From the NCBI GenBank assembly GCA_050246945.1, contig JBFWVC010000001.1, positions 62,001 to 126,000 of the forward strand: a stretch of 64,000 nucleotides of DNA. The letters are read 5' to 3'. The stretch comes from JAEUMD01 sp050246945. Its GTDB lineage: Bacteria; Pseudomonadota; Alphaproteobacteria; Rhizobiales; Hyphomicrobiaceae. Under the pieces are notes generated by a model. It searched no databases. It was not told where the DNA came from and was given only the letters and a program-made list of their open reading frames with translations. The position numbers and the translations under genes are program-made. Numbering within the stretch: position 1 is the stretch's first letter; each line of letters begins with the position of its first letter. This document shows, piece after piece, positions 8,168 to 15,231 of the stretch.

Positions 8168-8207
8168 GTTTTTGTGCACGTGTACAAAGGTACACGTTTA
8201 CAAAAAC
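8168..8207. promoter_or_regulatory. Large inverted repeat upstream of mobC
   Basis: Arms GTTTTTGTGCACGTGTAC (8168-8185) and GTACACGTTTACAAAAAC (8190-8207) are complementary at 16 of 18 positions around a four-base centre. It lies about 100 bases before mobC. It could be an operator for the RHH protein MobC or a relaxosome site. No U-tract follows, so it is not a terminator. Confidence 0.6.
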
Positions 8208-8303
8208 CACTCGCCGGGGAGCCGCTTCCGCTCTTCCCCAGGTCCCCTTCCGGTCCGGGCGCAGCTTCGCGCACCCGAACCCAACCATGACGCAAGAAGA
8301 CCG

Positions 8304-8837
8304 ATGCAAAGGCGAGCCAGGAAGTCCGATGATCGTCGGACACAGACCATAACCTTCCGCGTATCGTCGGAGGAACGACGCCGTCTCGACGAAGCCGCGA
8401 TTGAAGCCGGTATGACGTTGAGCGCCTACGTTGCGGCCACCGTTGATCGCAGGACAAGCGAGCTGCGCAGGCGGCTGGCTGGTATGCAGAAGGCCGCGAC
8501 GCCGCCCCCTCCCCCTTCACCCAACATTCCGCCGGAGGTCGTCTACGAACTCAGGCGCATCGGCAATAATGTCAACCAGATCGCTCATGCTGTGAATTCC
8601 GGTCTCCCGCCGGATATCCGCCATTACGGCAAGCAGCTGCTCCTGATCCTGCAGGTGATTGAAACGCATGGCCTTGACCCCAGGACGGTCGAGGACGGCA
8701 ACCTCAAGGCACCAGGCAATGATTCCCCGCCTTCACAAACGCGGGCAGAGTTTCAAAGGAGCGTGCACCTATATCCTTCACGATCCTGGCGAGACTTCCG
8801 CCCACCGCGTCCTGTGGACCCAAAGCGTCAATCTTGA
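8304..8837 (+). CDS. mobC: Mobilization protein, MobC-like
   Basis: 177 residues from the ATG at 8304; the frame runs upstream into the inverted repeat, which is unlikely to be coding. Near residue 14 the sequence QTITFRVSSEERRRLDEAA, then AGMTLSAYVAATV, is the ribbon-helix-helix signature of MobC-type accessory proteins, which bind oriT and help the relaxase open the strands. A later ELRRIGNNVNQIAHAVN segment is also typical of the family. The 3' end overlaps the relaxase start by 119 bases, so the tail of MobC and the head of the relaxase share DNA. Confidence 0.85.
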   Translation: MQRRARKSDDRRTQTITFRVSSEERRRLDEAAIEAGMTLSAYVAATVDRRTSELRRRLAGMQKAATPPPPPSPNIPPEVVYELRRIGNNVNQIAHAVNSGLPPDIRHYGKQLLLILQVIETHGLDPRTVEDGNLKAPGNDSPPSQTRAEFQRSVHLYPSRSWRDFRPPRPVDPKRQS

Positions 8838-10269
8838 AGGATCTCCCGACGATGCATGGCGCGCCATGCATGCAACCTGGCGCGACCGCGTAAAGCTCAA
8901 ACGCGCGGCCGGGGTGGATTTGCGCGGGCGTGACAACAAGAAGCCGGTGCTTCACATGACTCTCTCATGGCACACGGATGATGCACCGACGCCGGAGCAT
9001 ATGCGGGAGACGGCGCTTTCCGCCCTCAAGGCAATCGGTCTTGATCGTCATCAGGCCCTCATGGCCGCTCATGACGACAAGGAGCATCTGCACGTCCATC
9101 TTGTCATCAACACGGTCGATCCCGAGAACGGCCGCACCGCGCCGATGAAATACACCAAGGAGCGCCTATCGCGTTGGGCCGAGGCGTATGAAAGGGAGCA
9201 CGGGCTCCGCATCGAGCAACGTGTCGATAACAACCGCAAGCGCGACGAGATCAAAGCCGCACGCGGGCACGAGAACGCGGAAGCTGAGCAGGCCGCCGAA
9301 CAGGAGCAGAAGGCCAAGGCTCCTTATGAGCCCGTAAAACATCAGCCGGTGCAGCGGCAAGAGTGGATCGAGAAGCAGGCCGTCATCGACCGTATGAAGC
9401 GGCTGCGTGCGGAGTACGACCGTCGGCATCTGTCGGAAAGAGGCGTCACATGGGCACGCCAACGGCAGGAGTTTGCGGAGCTGGTGGCAACCACGAGACA
9501 GGCGACCGACAACGCCCGCAGTCATGTGAAGGACCAGTATCGCCGCCGGTGGCGGGAACTCTACGCAGCGCAGCGCAAGGAAGCGTGCCATGTCTCCCGA
9601 CAGGGCACCCACATCTTCGAACGCGCGGTCTATGTCTTCGTCAATAGCGAACGGCTTGGCAATGGCAGGCCGCTCCCGATGAAGCGCAAGGTGCAACTGA
9701 TCCTTTCGCAACGAAAGCTCGATGATGCCGTTGGCCGCATGCACCGGCGTGAGCGCGTTGGCCTCAGCCAGATGCAGAAAGCCGACAGGCACGAACTGGT
9801 TCAACGCGCCATGCGTGCCCATGAGCCGCGTTTTGACGCCATGAAGGCCCGTCACGCAGCGGAGCGTGCGGCTGAGCGTACGCGGCAGAAAGACGTGACG
9901 CGGAGGTCCGTCGATTTCCTCCGCGCAAAAAACCAACTGCAACTAGAACGGACATTCGGAGAACCGGTTCGAATGGCGGCTGATGCGCCTCCCTTGGAGA
10001 CGGATGCGGGCTATGTCGCGCGCATTCGTGCCGAGATACAGGCTTCCTATGAGCGTCGGCGTGGTTCCGATACGCCGCCGCTGGAACCCTTGTCACCCGC
10101 ACCACCTGCGTCGCCTGAGCCGAGCAACGACGCGAGGTCACCCTCCGTCTCATCGCCTTTCAACGAGACAGCTTTGCCACCAACGAAGGGCCGGGCGGCG
10201 CACATCCGCCGGGATATGGAAGAATGGCGGAAGCGGAACAAGGGGCAGGATTTCGGGCGGGAGATGTAG
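8719..10269 (+). CDS. mobA: Relaxase / mobilization nuclease
   Basis: 516 residues from the ATG at 8719 (MIPRLHKRGQSFKGACTYIL, a usual N-terminus for this family). The histidine triad HLHVHLVIN is at about 123-131 and a candidate catalytic tyrosine is in TYILHD. This enzyme would nick oriT, stay bound to the 5' end and lead the strand through the coupling protein. The C-terminal half is long, charged and rich in Arg and Glu (probably coiled coil), ending in a proline-rich linker and a DMEEWRKRNKGQDFGREM tail. With traG and mobC it makes the element at least mobilizable. Confidence 0.9.
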   Translation: MIPRLHKRGQSFKGACTYILHDPGETSAHRVLWTQSVNLEGSPDDAWRAMHATWRDRVKLKRAAGVDLRGRDNKKPVLHMTLSWHTDDAPTPEHMRETALSALKAIGLDRHQALMAAHDDKEHLHVHLVINTVDPENGRTAPMKYTKERLSRWAEAYEREHGLRIEQRVDNNRKRDEIKAARGHENAEAEQAAEQEQKAKAPYEPVKHQPVQRQEWIEKQAVIDRMKRLRAEYDRRHLSERGVTWARQRQEFAELVATTRQATDNARSHVKDQYRRRWRELYAAQRKEACHVSRQGTHIFERAVYVFVNSERLGNGRPLPMKRKVQLILSQRKLDDAVGRMHRRERVGLSQMQKADRHELVQRAMRAHEPRFDAMKARHAAERAAERTRQKDVTRRSVDFLRAKNQLQLERTFGEPVRMAADAPPLETDAGYVARIRAEIQASYERRRGSDTPPLEPLSPAPPASPEPSNDARSPSVSSPFNETALPPTKGRAAHIRRDMEEWRKRNKGQDFGREM

Positions 10270-10344
10270 TCGACCAGGACGCGAGTTTGCCACTTCCGCG
10301 AAAATAGCACCAAGAGTGCAGTTTCGTTGAGTTCTGAGAACTAT

Positions 10345-10460
10345 ATCAGGCTATAGCCTGATTTCCATCGCTGTAATATCAGGCGTTGGCCTGATTTAGT
10401 TGTTGAAATTATCAGGTTATGGCCTTATATTAGTTCTGTGAAAACAGGCTATACCCTTAT
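10345..10460. promoter_or_regulatory. Four phased operator copies upstream of the mystery A/B pair
   Basis: Four 18-bp sites: 10345-10362 (ATCAGGCTATAGCCTGAT, a perfect palindrome), 10378-10395 (ATCAGGCGTTGGCCTGAT), 10411-10428 (ATCAGGTTATGGCCTTAT) and 10443-10460 (AACAGGCTATACCCTTAT). Centre-to-centre distances are 33, 33 and 32 bp, about three helical turns, so all face the same side of the DNA. The last overlaps the presumed ATG. The adjacent HTH protein is the obvious candidate to bind them and repress its own operon. Confidence 0.85.
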
Positions 10461-10917
10461 GAAGAGCACACTCAAACGCGCCCGTACCCGGCTGGACGAG
10501 AGGCTGGACACGCTCAGGCCGGCATCCCGCTTCGCGCCTCCGCCGAAGGGTTGGATTCGCGCGATAAGAGACGCGCTCGGCATGACCGGCAAGCAATTCG
10601 CCGGGCGTCTCAACGTGCGTCCTCAGACGGTTGCCGACATCGAGAAATCGGAGGCAACCGGCTCGATCCGGCTCAGCACCCTGCAGCGCGCGGCGGATGC
10701 CCTGGGATGCACGCTCGTCTATGCGCTTGTTCCCAAATCGTCACTGGAAGACATGGTGGATGCCAGGGCACGGCAGATCGCTCTTCGGGATCTGCGCCGC
10801 GTCTCCCACACCATGAAGCTGGAAGCGCAGGAAGTCGGCGATGCCGATCTCGAAGAGCGCATTGAGACGTATATCCGTGAGTCGGTCAGGGATCGCGATC
10901 TCTGGGATGCGCCGTGA
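10459..10917 (+). CDS. Mobile mystery protein A (HTH regulator)
   Basis: 152 residues from the ATG at 10459; a GTG at 10438 would add seven residues. An XRE-type helix-turn-helix lies at about 36-75 (ALGMTGKQFAGRLNVRPQTV, ADIEKSEATGSIRL, LQRAADALGC), and the N-terminal LKRARTRLDERLD is usual for mobile mystery protein A. In this known pair, protein A accompanies a Fic-domain protein B on mobile elements in a toxin-antitoxin-like arrangement. Its stop overlaps the GTG start of B. The four operators directly upstream suggest tight self-repression. Confidence 0.88.
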   Translation: MKSTLKRARTRLDERLDTLRPASRFAPPPKGWIRAIRDALGMTGKQFAGRLNVRPQTVADIEKSEATGSIRLSTLQRAADALGCTLVYALVPKSSLEDMVDARARQIALRDLRRVSHTMKLEAQEVGDADLEERIETYIRESVRDRDLWDAP

Positions 10918-11507
10918 CCGACCTCTTCCAGGAACCTGATGACGCTACGCCACTCGAGCCCGAAGAACGTGAAGGGCTACTGCAGACGTGGATTACCCAC
11001 CGCAGCGATCTGAACGAAGCGGAGCAGGAGAATATTGTGAAGGGGGCGGCATGGGCCCGCTCCCGCCGGCAGCGCAACGCGGACATCCTCAACGAAGGCT
11101 TTGCCAGATCCCTGCATCGACGCATGTTCGGCGATGTGTGGCAGTGGGCCGGGACATTCCGTCAGACCGAGCGCAACATCGGCATCGAGGCGCATCGCAT
11201 CCCGAACGATATCGGGATGATGTTCGATGACGTCCGCTACTGGGTCGACCACGAGACCTTCCCGCCCGATGAGATAGCTGTGCGCCTGCATCACCGGCTC
11301 GTTGCCATCCATCCCTTCCCCAACGGCAACGGCCGCCACGCGCGCCTCATGGCAGATCTTCTCATCGAACGCCTGGGCGGGCAGCCATTCACATGGGGCG
11401 GTGGAAGCCTGCACGATATCGGCGAGCTGCGCCGTCAATACATCGACGCGCTGCGCGCAGCCGATAATCACGACATCGAACCGCTCGTGGAATTTGCACG
11501 CTCATGA
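10914..11507 (+). CDS. Mobile mystery protein B (Fic domain)
   Basis: 197 residues starting with GTG overlapping the stop of A (GTGA). The Fic motif reads HPFPNGNGRHAR at 133-144, where the usual acidic residue is Asn 137; the rest of the nucleotide-binding loop is intact. Fic proteins move AMP or similar groups onto target proteins. The acidic residue normally holds the magnesium, so activity may be changed, although an Asn here may be normal for this subfamily. The element-borne pairing with an HTH protein argues for a maintenance or regulatory role. Confidence 0.88.
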   Translation: MTDLFQEPDDATPLEPEEREGLLQTWITHRSDLNEAEQENIVKGAAWARSRRQRNADILNEGFARSLHRRMFGDVWQWAGTFRQTERNIGIEAHRIPNDIGMMFDDVRYWVDHETFPPDEIAVRLHHRLVAIHPFPNGNGRHARLMADLLIERLGGQPFTWGGGSLHDIGELRRQYIDALRAADNHDIEPLVEFARS

Positions 11508-11578
11508 CAATGGTGCGGCCCGAAACGTTCCCCCCGCGTGGTCGCCTACATTGTGTCTGATGAATCGAGGTGAGTAAC

Positions 11579-12721
11579 ATGTTCGCTTTTGTCGATGAAA
11601 CCGGGAACACTGGCGCAAACTTATTTGATGAGGATCAGCCCTATTTCCTAACCGCCGCGCTGATTAGTAAGTCGGATTTCGACCTAGTCTATGGCCCTAG
11701 CATCCAGGCGCTCTGCGTCAGGCTGGGGGTGCCTCAGCTTCATGCGAACCAGCTCAAGCCAGATCAACTCGACCAGGCGGCGCAGGCCGTACTGCGCATA
11801 CTAAAAAAGGCAGACGCTCGCTTCTTCGTCTCCCGCGTTGAGAAGAAATATCTGGCTGCAACCAAGCTTTTCGATACGATTTTCGACGCCGGAGAAAACA
11901 AGGGCGTGCCCGCTCATATCTACAATATCCGCGCATTGCGCATGATGCTCATGTTCCGTGTCGCGACGATGCTCGACTATGGTATCGCCAAGTATTTTTG
12001 GTCAGCTCTCATGGAGCCGAAGCAAGAGAAAGCTCAGGAGATGTTCGTTGCAGTCTGCGAACAGCTTCGAACAAGGGTGGATCAGCTACCCGATCAAAAG
12101 ACCAAGAAACTCGTTGATGACGGGCTGACATGGGCCATCAAGCATCCCGATGAAATCAAGATGCACTCCAAAGGGAAGCTGGCGCGCTATGGCCATCTTC
12201 CCAATATGGTGGCGTTCGGCAATCTCCTCGATGGGCTCGAAAAGCAATCAATTGCTTGGAACCGACCTGTTCGTCGCATTACACACGACCGCCAGATGCA
12301 GTTCGAGACTAGCCTTGCCCGATGGCATGAGCTCTTCTCCAACGCGTCGCCAGATCCGATCTTCCTGCCCGGCGAGAAGTACGTCTTCCAGAAGGTCTTC
12401 GGAAGTGAGTTCTGCGTATCATCGGCTGACAAGAGTGCAGGCATTCAGGTCACCGATCTCATGCTGTGGATTTTGAGACGGATTTCGCACGAAATTCAGA
12501 TTTCGGAAGAATGCGCCCGGCTTTTTGGCTTCGCCGCTAGGCGGGGCTACATGCATGATTTCACGTTCAAGCATGTCTCCGCAGAGGCGGAACGTCTTGT
12601 AAGACGCATGCTTGCGAGCGAGCCTGACCCTGTCGCACTTCAGAAGGCGAAGGAGTACATCGCTCAAGACGAAGCGCGGCGTACCCGTATGCTGGCGGAG
12701 CCGGAAGCCACGAAAGGATAG
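11579..12721 (+). CDS. DUF3800 domain protein
   Basis: 380 residues from the ATG at 11579, preceded by GAGGTG; a GTG at 11570 is the alternative. The N-terminal FAFVDETGNTG is the acidic signature of the DUF3800 family, whose fold I understand to resemble RNase H-like nucleases, and a later SADKSAGIQVTDLMLWIL segment carries the second conserved acidic region. Members are frequent in mobile elements and defence-rich loci but remain uncharacterised. It lies 70 bases after the Fic gene and may share its transcript. A nuclease cargo function is an inference. Confidence 0.78.
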   Translation: MFAFVDETGNTGANLFDEDQPYFLTAALISKSDFDLVYGPSIQALCVRLGVPQLHANQLKPDQLDQAAQAVLRILKKADARFFVSRVEKKYLAATKLFDTIFDAGENKGVPAHIYNIRALRMMLMFRVATMLDYGIAKYFWSALMEPKQEKAQEMFVAVCEQLRTRVDQLPDQKTKKLVDDGLTWAIKHPDEIKMHSKGKLARYGHLPNMVAFGNLLDGLEKQSIAWNRPVRRITHDRQMQFETSLARWHELFSNASPDPIFLPGEKYVFQKVFGSEFCVSSADKSAGIQVTDLMLWILRRISHEIQISEECARLFGFAARRGYMHDFTFKHVSAEAERLVRRMLASEPDPVALQKAKEYIAQDEARRTRMLAEPEATKG

Positions 12722-12756
12722 CAGCTGTCACATGGTCGAAGTTCGCGGGTTCTGAA

Positions 12757-13620
12757 TCAATGGTCGGTGACGAGCAACTCTGTCGGGTAGCCCAGTAGGT
12801 ACTCGGCGATGCCGCGATGTATACCGTGGAAGGACATGATGTCGGGTTCGTCACCCGGGATGATACCGGCCTCAAGCTGGCGTCCGTCCATCCCAGGGAT
12901 AAACGGCGAGAAGAATAGGATGCGGTCCTTAAAATACCCGATGTCTGCATTGATCAATGCTGCGGGTGTCGGCTTCTCCGAGTTACAGAACTGTTCTGCG
13001 ACTGTGATAGATAGTGAGTACGAGCTGATGACATCCCGCTCCTTGTAAACGCGCATGTCCCTGAACGGCTCCGCCAGTACGAGTCCTCTTCGAAAGAACA
13101 CCTCGTCGCTGGCCATGCTGCAGGACCGGGGGTGCCGCTCAATCCAGTCGTCGATGGCGACGGACAACATGCTTTGGTTTAGTTCCAAGATCCTGGCGCA
13201 GTCTTGCGGCGTCAGGAGTTGTGAGGAAACGTCAAACCGAGTGGGGCGGCCCTGACGCCCCAAAAGGTATCCCTCGACGCTGGCTCGCAATTGCTGCACA
13301 GCACTGTCCTGTCTCTTCGCCCTGCCATCGAGCCAATCCTCGGCAAGAACGGAACAGAATGCCATCGCCTTCTGTTGGCCGATTGCGCTCGTCAGCCGCG
13401 TCAGAAATTCCGCTTCGCATTCCGACTGACGGTCGATGAAGAAATTCATCGCATCGAGTTGCGCTTCGCTCGCGCGGACTACTCTTAGGCCCTTCACATA
13501 TTCTGTGCGGCCAACCGTCTGATCCTCAATATGCGCAGCGTCTAGGAACCGGGCCATCATGTCCTCGGATTCCAAATACTGCGGCAGCGAGGCAGTCATA
13601 AGAGCTTTAGAGGTCGACAT
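12757..13620 (-). CDS. Hypothetical protein at the end of the mobile element
   Basis: 287 residues from the ATG at 13620, chosen because AGATAGGG lies just upstream; the frame extends to 13656. I see no membrane segment, signal peptide or known motif. The middle has VSSQLLTPQDCARILELNQ, and the C-terminal part FFSPFIPGMDGRQLEAGIIPGDEPD hints at a beta-rich domain. It converges on the DUF3800 gene and is the last gene before tRNA-Ala, so it is likely cargo. Confidence 0.65.
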   Translation of the reverse strand: MSTSKALMTASLPQYLESEDMMARFLDAAHIEDQTVGRTEYVKGLRVVRASEAQLDAMNFFIDRQSECEAEFLTRLTSAIGQQKAMAFCSVLAEDWLDGRAKRQDSAVQQLRASVEGYLLGRQGRPTRFDVSSQLLTPQDCARILELNQSMLSVAIDDWIERHPRSCSMASDEVFFRRGLVLAEPFRDMRVYKERDVISSYSLSITVAEQFCNSEKPTPAALINADIGYFKDRILFFSPFIPGMDGRQLEAGIIPGDEPDIMSFHGIHRGIAEYLLGYPTELLVTDH

Positions 13621-13682
13621 CCCTATCTGCTTAGCAGCATGAGCCTCGCTGCACATAGCGCAATAGCTCGGAGCACGGTCCC

Positions 13683-13703
13683 GTATGTGCCCGGTATGTG
13701 CCC
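13683..13703. repeat. Tandem 10-bp direct repeat near tRNA-Ala
   Basis: GTATGTGCCC occurs twice (13683-13692 and 13694-13703) separated by one G. It lies between the last element gene and the tRNA terminator. It could be an integrase arm-type site or an operator for the minus-strand gene starting at 13620. Confidence 0.6.
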
Positions 13704-13706
13704 AGC

Positions 13707-13730
13707 AAAAAGCCGGCGGGCCGCCGGCTT
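13707..13730 (-). terminator. Terminator of tRNA-Ala
   Basis: Read on the minus strand, AGCCGGCG-GCC-CGCCGGCT forms an eight-base-pair GC stem followed by a run of five T. It lies 20 bases past the tRNA 3' end. Confidence 0.85.
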
Positions 13731-13749
13731 CATAACGTCTTGAATTAAT

Positions 13750-13825
13750 TGGTGGAGCCGAGGGGAATCGAACCCCTGACCTCTGCAGTGCGATTGCAGC
13801 GCTCTCCCATCTGAGCTACGGCCCC
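13750..13825 (-). tRNA. tRNA-Ala (anticodon CGC)
   Basis: 76 nt including an encoded CCA. The acceptor stem GGGGCCG pairs with CGGCTCC (one G-U), the anticodon stem CTGCA/TGCAG encloses loop ATCGCAC giving anticodon CGC, and the T arm AGGGG-TTCGATT-CCCCT is standard. A good promoter and a terminator frame it. It is complete although a mobile element abuts its 3' end, the usual result of tyrosine-recombinase insertion into a tRNA end. Confidence 0.96.
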
Positions 13826-13839
13826 TCAAGGTGGCCGGC

Positions 13840-13868
13840 ATTTAGGGCGCCCCCCCCGATATTGTCAA
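13840..13868 (-). promoter_or_regulatory. Promoter of tRNA-Ala
   Basis: On the minus strand a consensus TTGACA (13868-13863) and CTAAAT (13845-13840) are separated by exactly 17 bases containing a G-tract. The -10 box ends 15 bases before the mature tRNA. Confidence 0.75.
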
Positions 13869-14151
13869 GATGACGGTCCGGGACACCACGGCGAACAATC
13901 CGCCGCTCGCACGCACTCTAAACGATCGCTTATTTCCCGGCGCCAAGGCCCCTTTCGTTTCGCGCCTCCAACCGGTTCAATCCCATCCATCTGTTGAGCG
14001 GAACGGCACCCGGGGGATCTCATTAGAATCCCTCTCGCGGCGCAATTTCACTGACACGATATCGCAATGCGCTACTTGCGACCCCCCGCCGCTTGCCGCG
14101 CCCGGCCAGGAACTGTACACGTCTCCAAGCTGCTTTCCGGACCAGAGGCCC
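13869..14151. other. Intergenic gap between tRNA-Ala and yggT
   Basis: The yggT reading frame stays open back to 13870, but the residues upstream of 14152 are not conserved-looking, so I treat the gap as non-coding. No hairpin or repeat found; it should hold the yggT promoter. Confidence 0.4.
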
Positions 14152-14442
14152 ATGATTGAACTCCTGCTTTTCATCAGCCAGCTCATCACCATGTATGAGT
14201 TCCTGGTCATTGCCAGCGTCATCTTGAGCTGGTTGATCGGCTTCGGCATCGTCAACCCCTACAATCACATAGCGCGCGCAGTCTGGAACTTCTTCCAGAC
14301 CATTATCGAACCGGCCCTGCGGCCGATCCGCGCCATGTTGCCCGATTTTGGCGGCATCGACATTTCGCCCATTGTGCTGCTCATCGCGCTGCAGTTCGTC
14401 CAGCATGTCATTCTGCCCAACATCATGAAGGCCTTCGTTTGA
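14152..14442 (+). CDS. yggT: YggT family membrane protein
   Basis: 96 residues from the ATG at 14152, preceded by AGAGG. It has two hydrophobic segments (IELLLFISQLITMYEFLVIASVIL and SPIVLLIALQFVQHVIL) around a loop with NPYNHIARAVWNFFQTI..PALRPIRAMLP, the family signature. YggT proteins are inner-membrane proteins linked loosely to cell division, osmotic behaviour and membrane protein assembly. It overlaps the following DUF167 gene (TGATG), a pairing found in many proteobacteria. Confidence 0.9.
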   Translation: MIELLLFISQLITMYEFLVIASVILSWLIGFGIVNPYNHIARAVWNFFQTIIEPALRPIRAMLPDFGGIDISPIVLLIALQFVQHVILPNIMKAFV

Positions 14443-14762
14443 TGGACGCGGACGACGTGCCTTGGCGACAGATTGGCGATGGACTGGTGGTGCGTATCCG
14501 CGTGACGCCCAAGTCATCGCGCGACACCATCGAGGGGATCGAAGCGACGCCCGAAGGAGCGGCAGTCAAGGCGCGCGTGCGCGCCGTGCCGTCCGAAGGT
14601 GCGGCCAACACCGCATTAGCCACCTTGTTCGCAAAGTGGCTAGGAATACCCAAGGCCAATGTGGCGCTGGTCGCCGGGAGCAGATCGCGAATCAAGTCAC
14701 TTGCCGTGCGCGGCGAGCCGGCTCAGCTGGCACGCGATCTGGCTGCCAAGCTCGGCCACTAG
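14442..14762 (+). CDS. yggU: DUF167 / YggU family protein
   Basis: 106 residues with VRIRVTPKSSRDTIEG near the start and KARVRAVPSEGAANTAL, then VALVAGSRSRIKSLAV, all typical of UPF0235 (YggU). The family is small, soluble and of unknown biochemical role, nearly always next to yggT. The ATG at 14442 overlaps the yggT stop; a TTG three bases earlier is an alternative. A family-B repeat begins directly after the stop. Confidence 0.92.
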   Translation: MDADDVPWRQIGDGLVVRIRVTPKSSRDTIEGIEATPEGAAVKARVRAVPSEGAANTALATLFAKWLGIPKANVALVAGSRSRIKSLAVRGEPAQLARDLAAKLGH

Positions 14763-14907
14763 TGTTCTGGATCTGACGTTTGTTGCCCGGGCGGAGATCG
14801 CCAAGCGTCAGTGCAACCAGAACACCAACCGAAGAATTGCCGGGGTTCCGGGCTGACGCGCTGGTGCCCGAAAGGGAACCGAGCATCAGAGTCGAAACAC
14901 GAGAGCC
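14763..14907. repeat. Dispersed repeat family B, copy B1
   Basis: Begins with GTTCTGGATCTGACGTTTG, and complementary CAAGCGTCAG and CCAGAAC segments follow within 55 bases, giving a long imperfect hairpin. A second part contains TTCCGGGCTGACGCGCTGG and ACACGAG. It starts one base after the yggU stop and may act as its 3' structure. Copy B2 (31943) is nearly identical over the first 31 bases. Confidence 0.8.
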
Positions 14908-15231
14908 TGATCGACTGAAATGGATGCAGTCGTGCTTTCATTGAATGCACCAATCAGCCTCTCGAACTATGAGATGGAGCACGCCAAAACAGCCAGACTC
15001 GATTCAATCCGATCCTGACCCACGCCAATCAAGGGGGGCAAGTCGGAACACGACTTGGGAGTAGCCATTATTGCAACCCCAAATTCCTATTCCGCGCAAG
15101 CACCACATCCCGTTCCCCCGACGCATACCAATCCATCCCTCGCGCAACGGGATGATATCCATCGAAAGGCGGGTGGCAGAACATTGACGATTGCCAAATA
15201 GAAGAAACGAAAGTGTAGGAGAAAGCACACG
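14908..15231. other. Intergenic region upstream of folD
   Basis: About 320 bases after repeat B1 with no supportable gene. Minus-strand frames here lack ribosome sites and protein-like composition. It presumably holds the folD promoter. Confidence 0.4.

Larger units (their letters stand above)
7705..8303. other. Transfer-region intergenic gap (candidate oriT and mob promoter)
   Basis: 600 bases between divergent traG and mobC with no supportable gene. It holds a GC-rich part with a small hairpin (7929-7942), an AT-rich part around 8070-8110, and a large inverted repeat at 8168-8207. In mobilizable elements oriT and relaxosome binding sites usually sit beside the mob genes, which is where this gap lies. 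Confidence 0.6.

Noticed and set aside
9166..9942. 258-codon frame antisense to the relaxase
   Set aside because: Relaxase motifs are on the plus strand; no domain on the minus strand.
1..13749. Complete conjugation apparatus
   Set aside because: Only coupling protein, relaxase and MobC are visible; no VirB/Trb channel genes or integrase, so self-transfer cannot be claimed.
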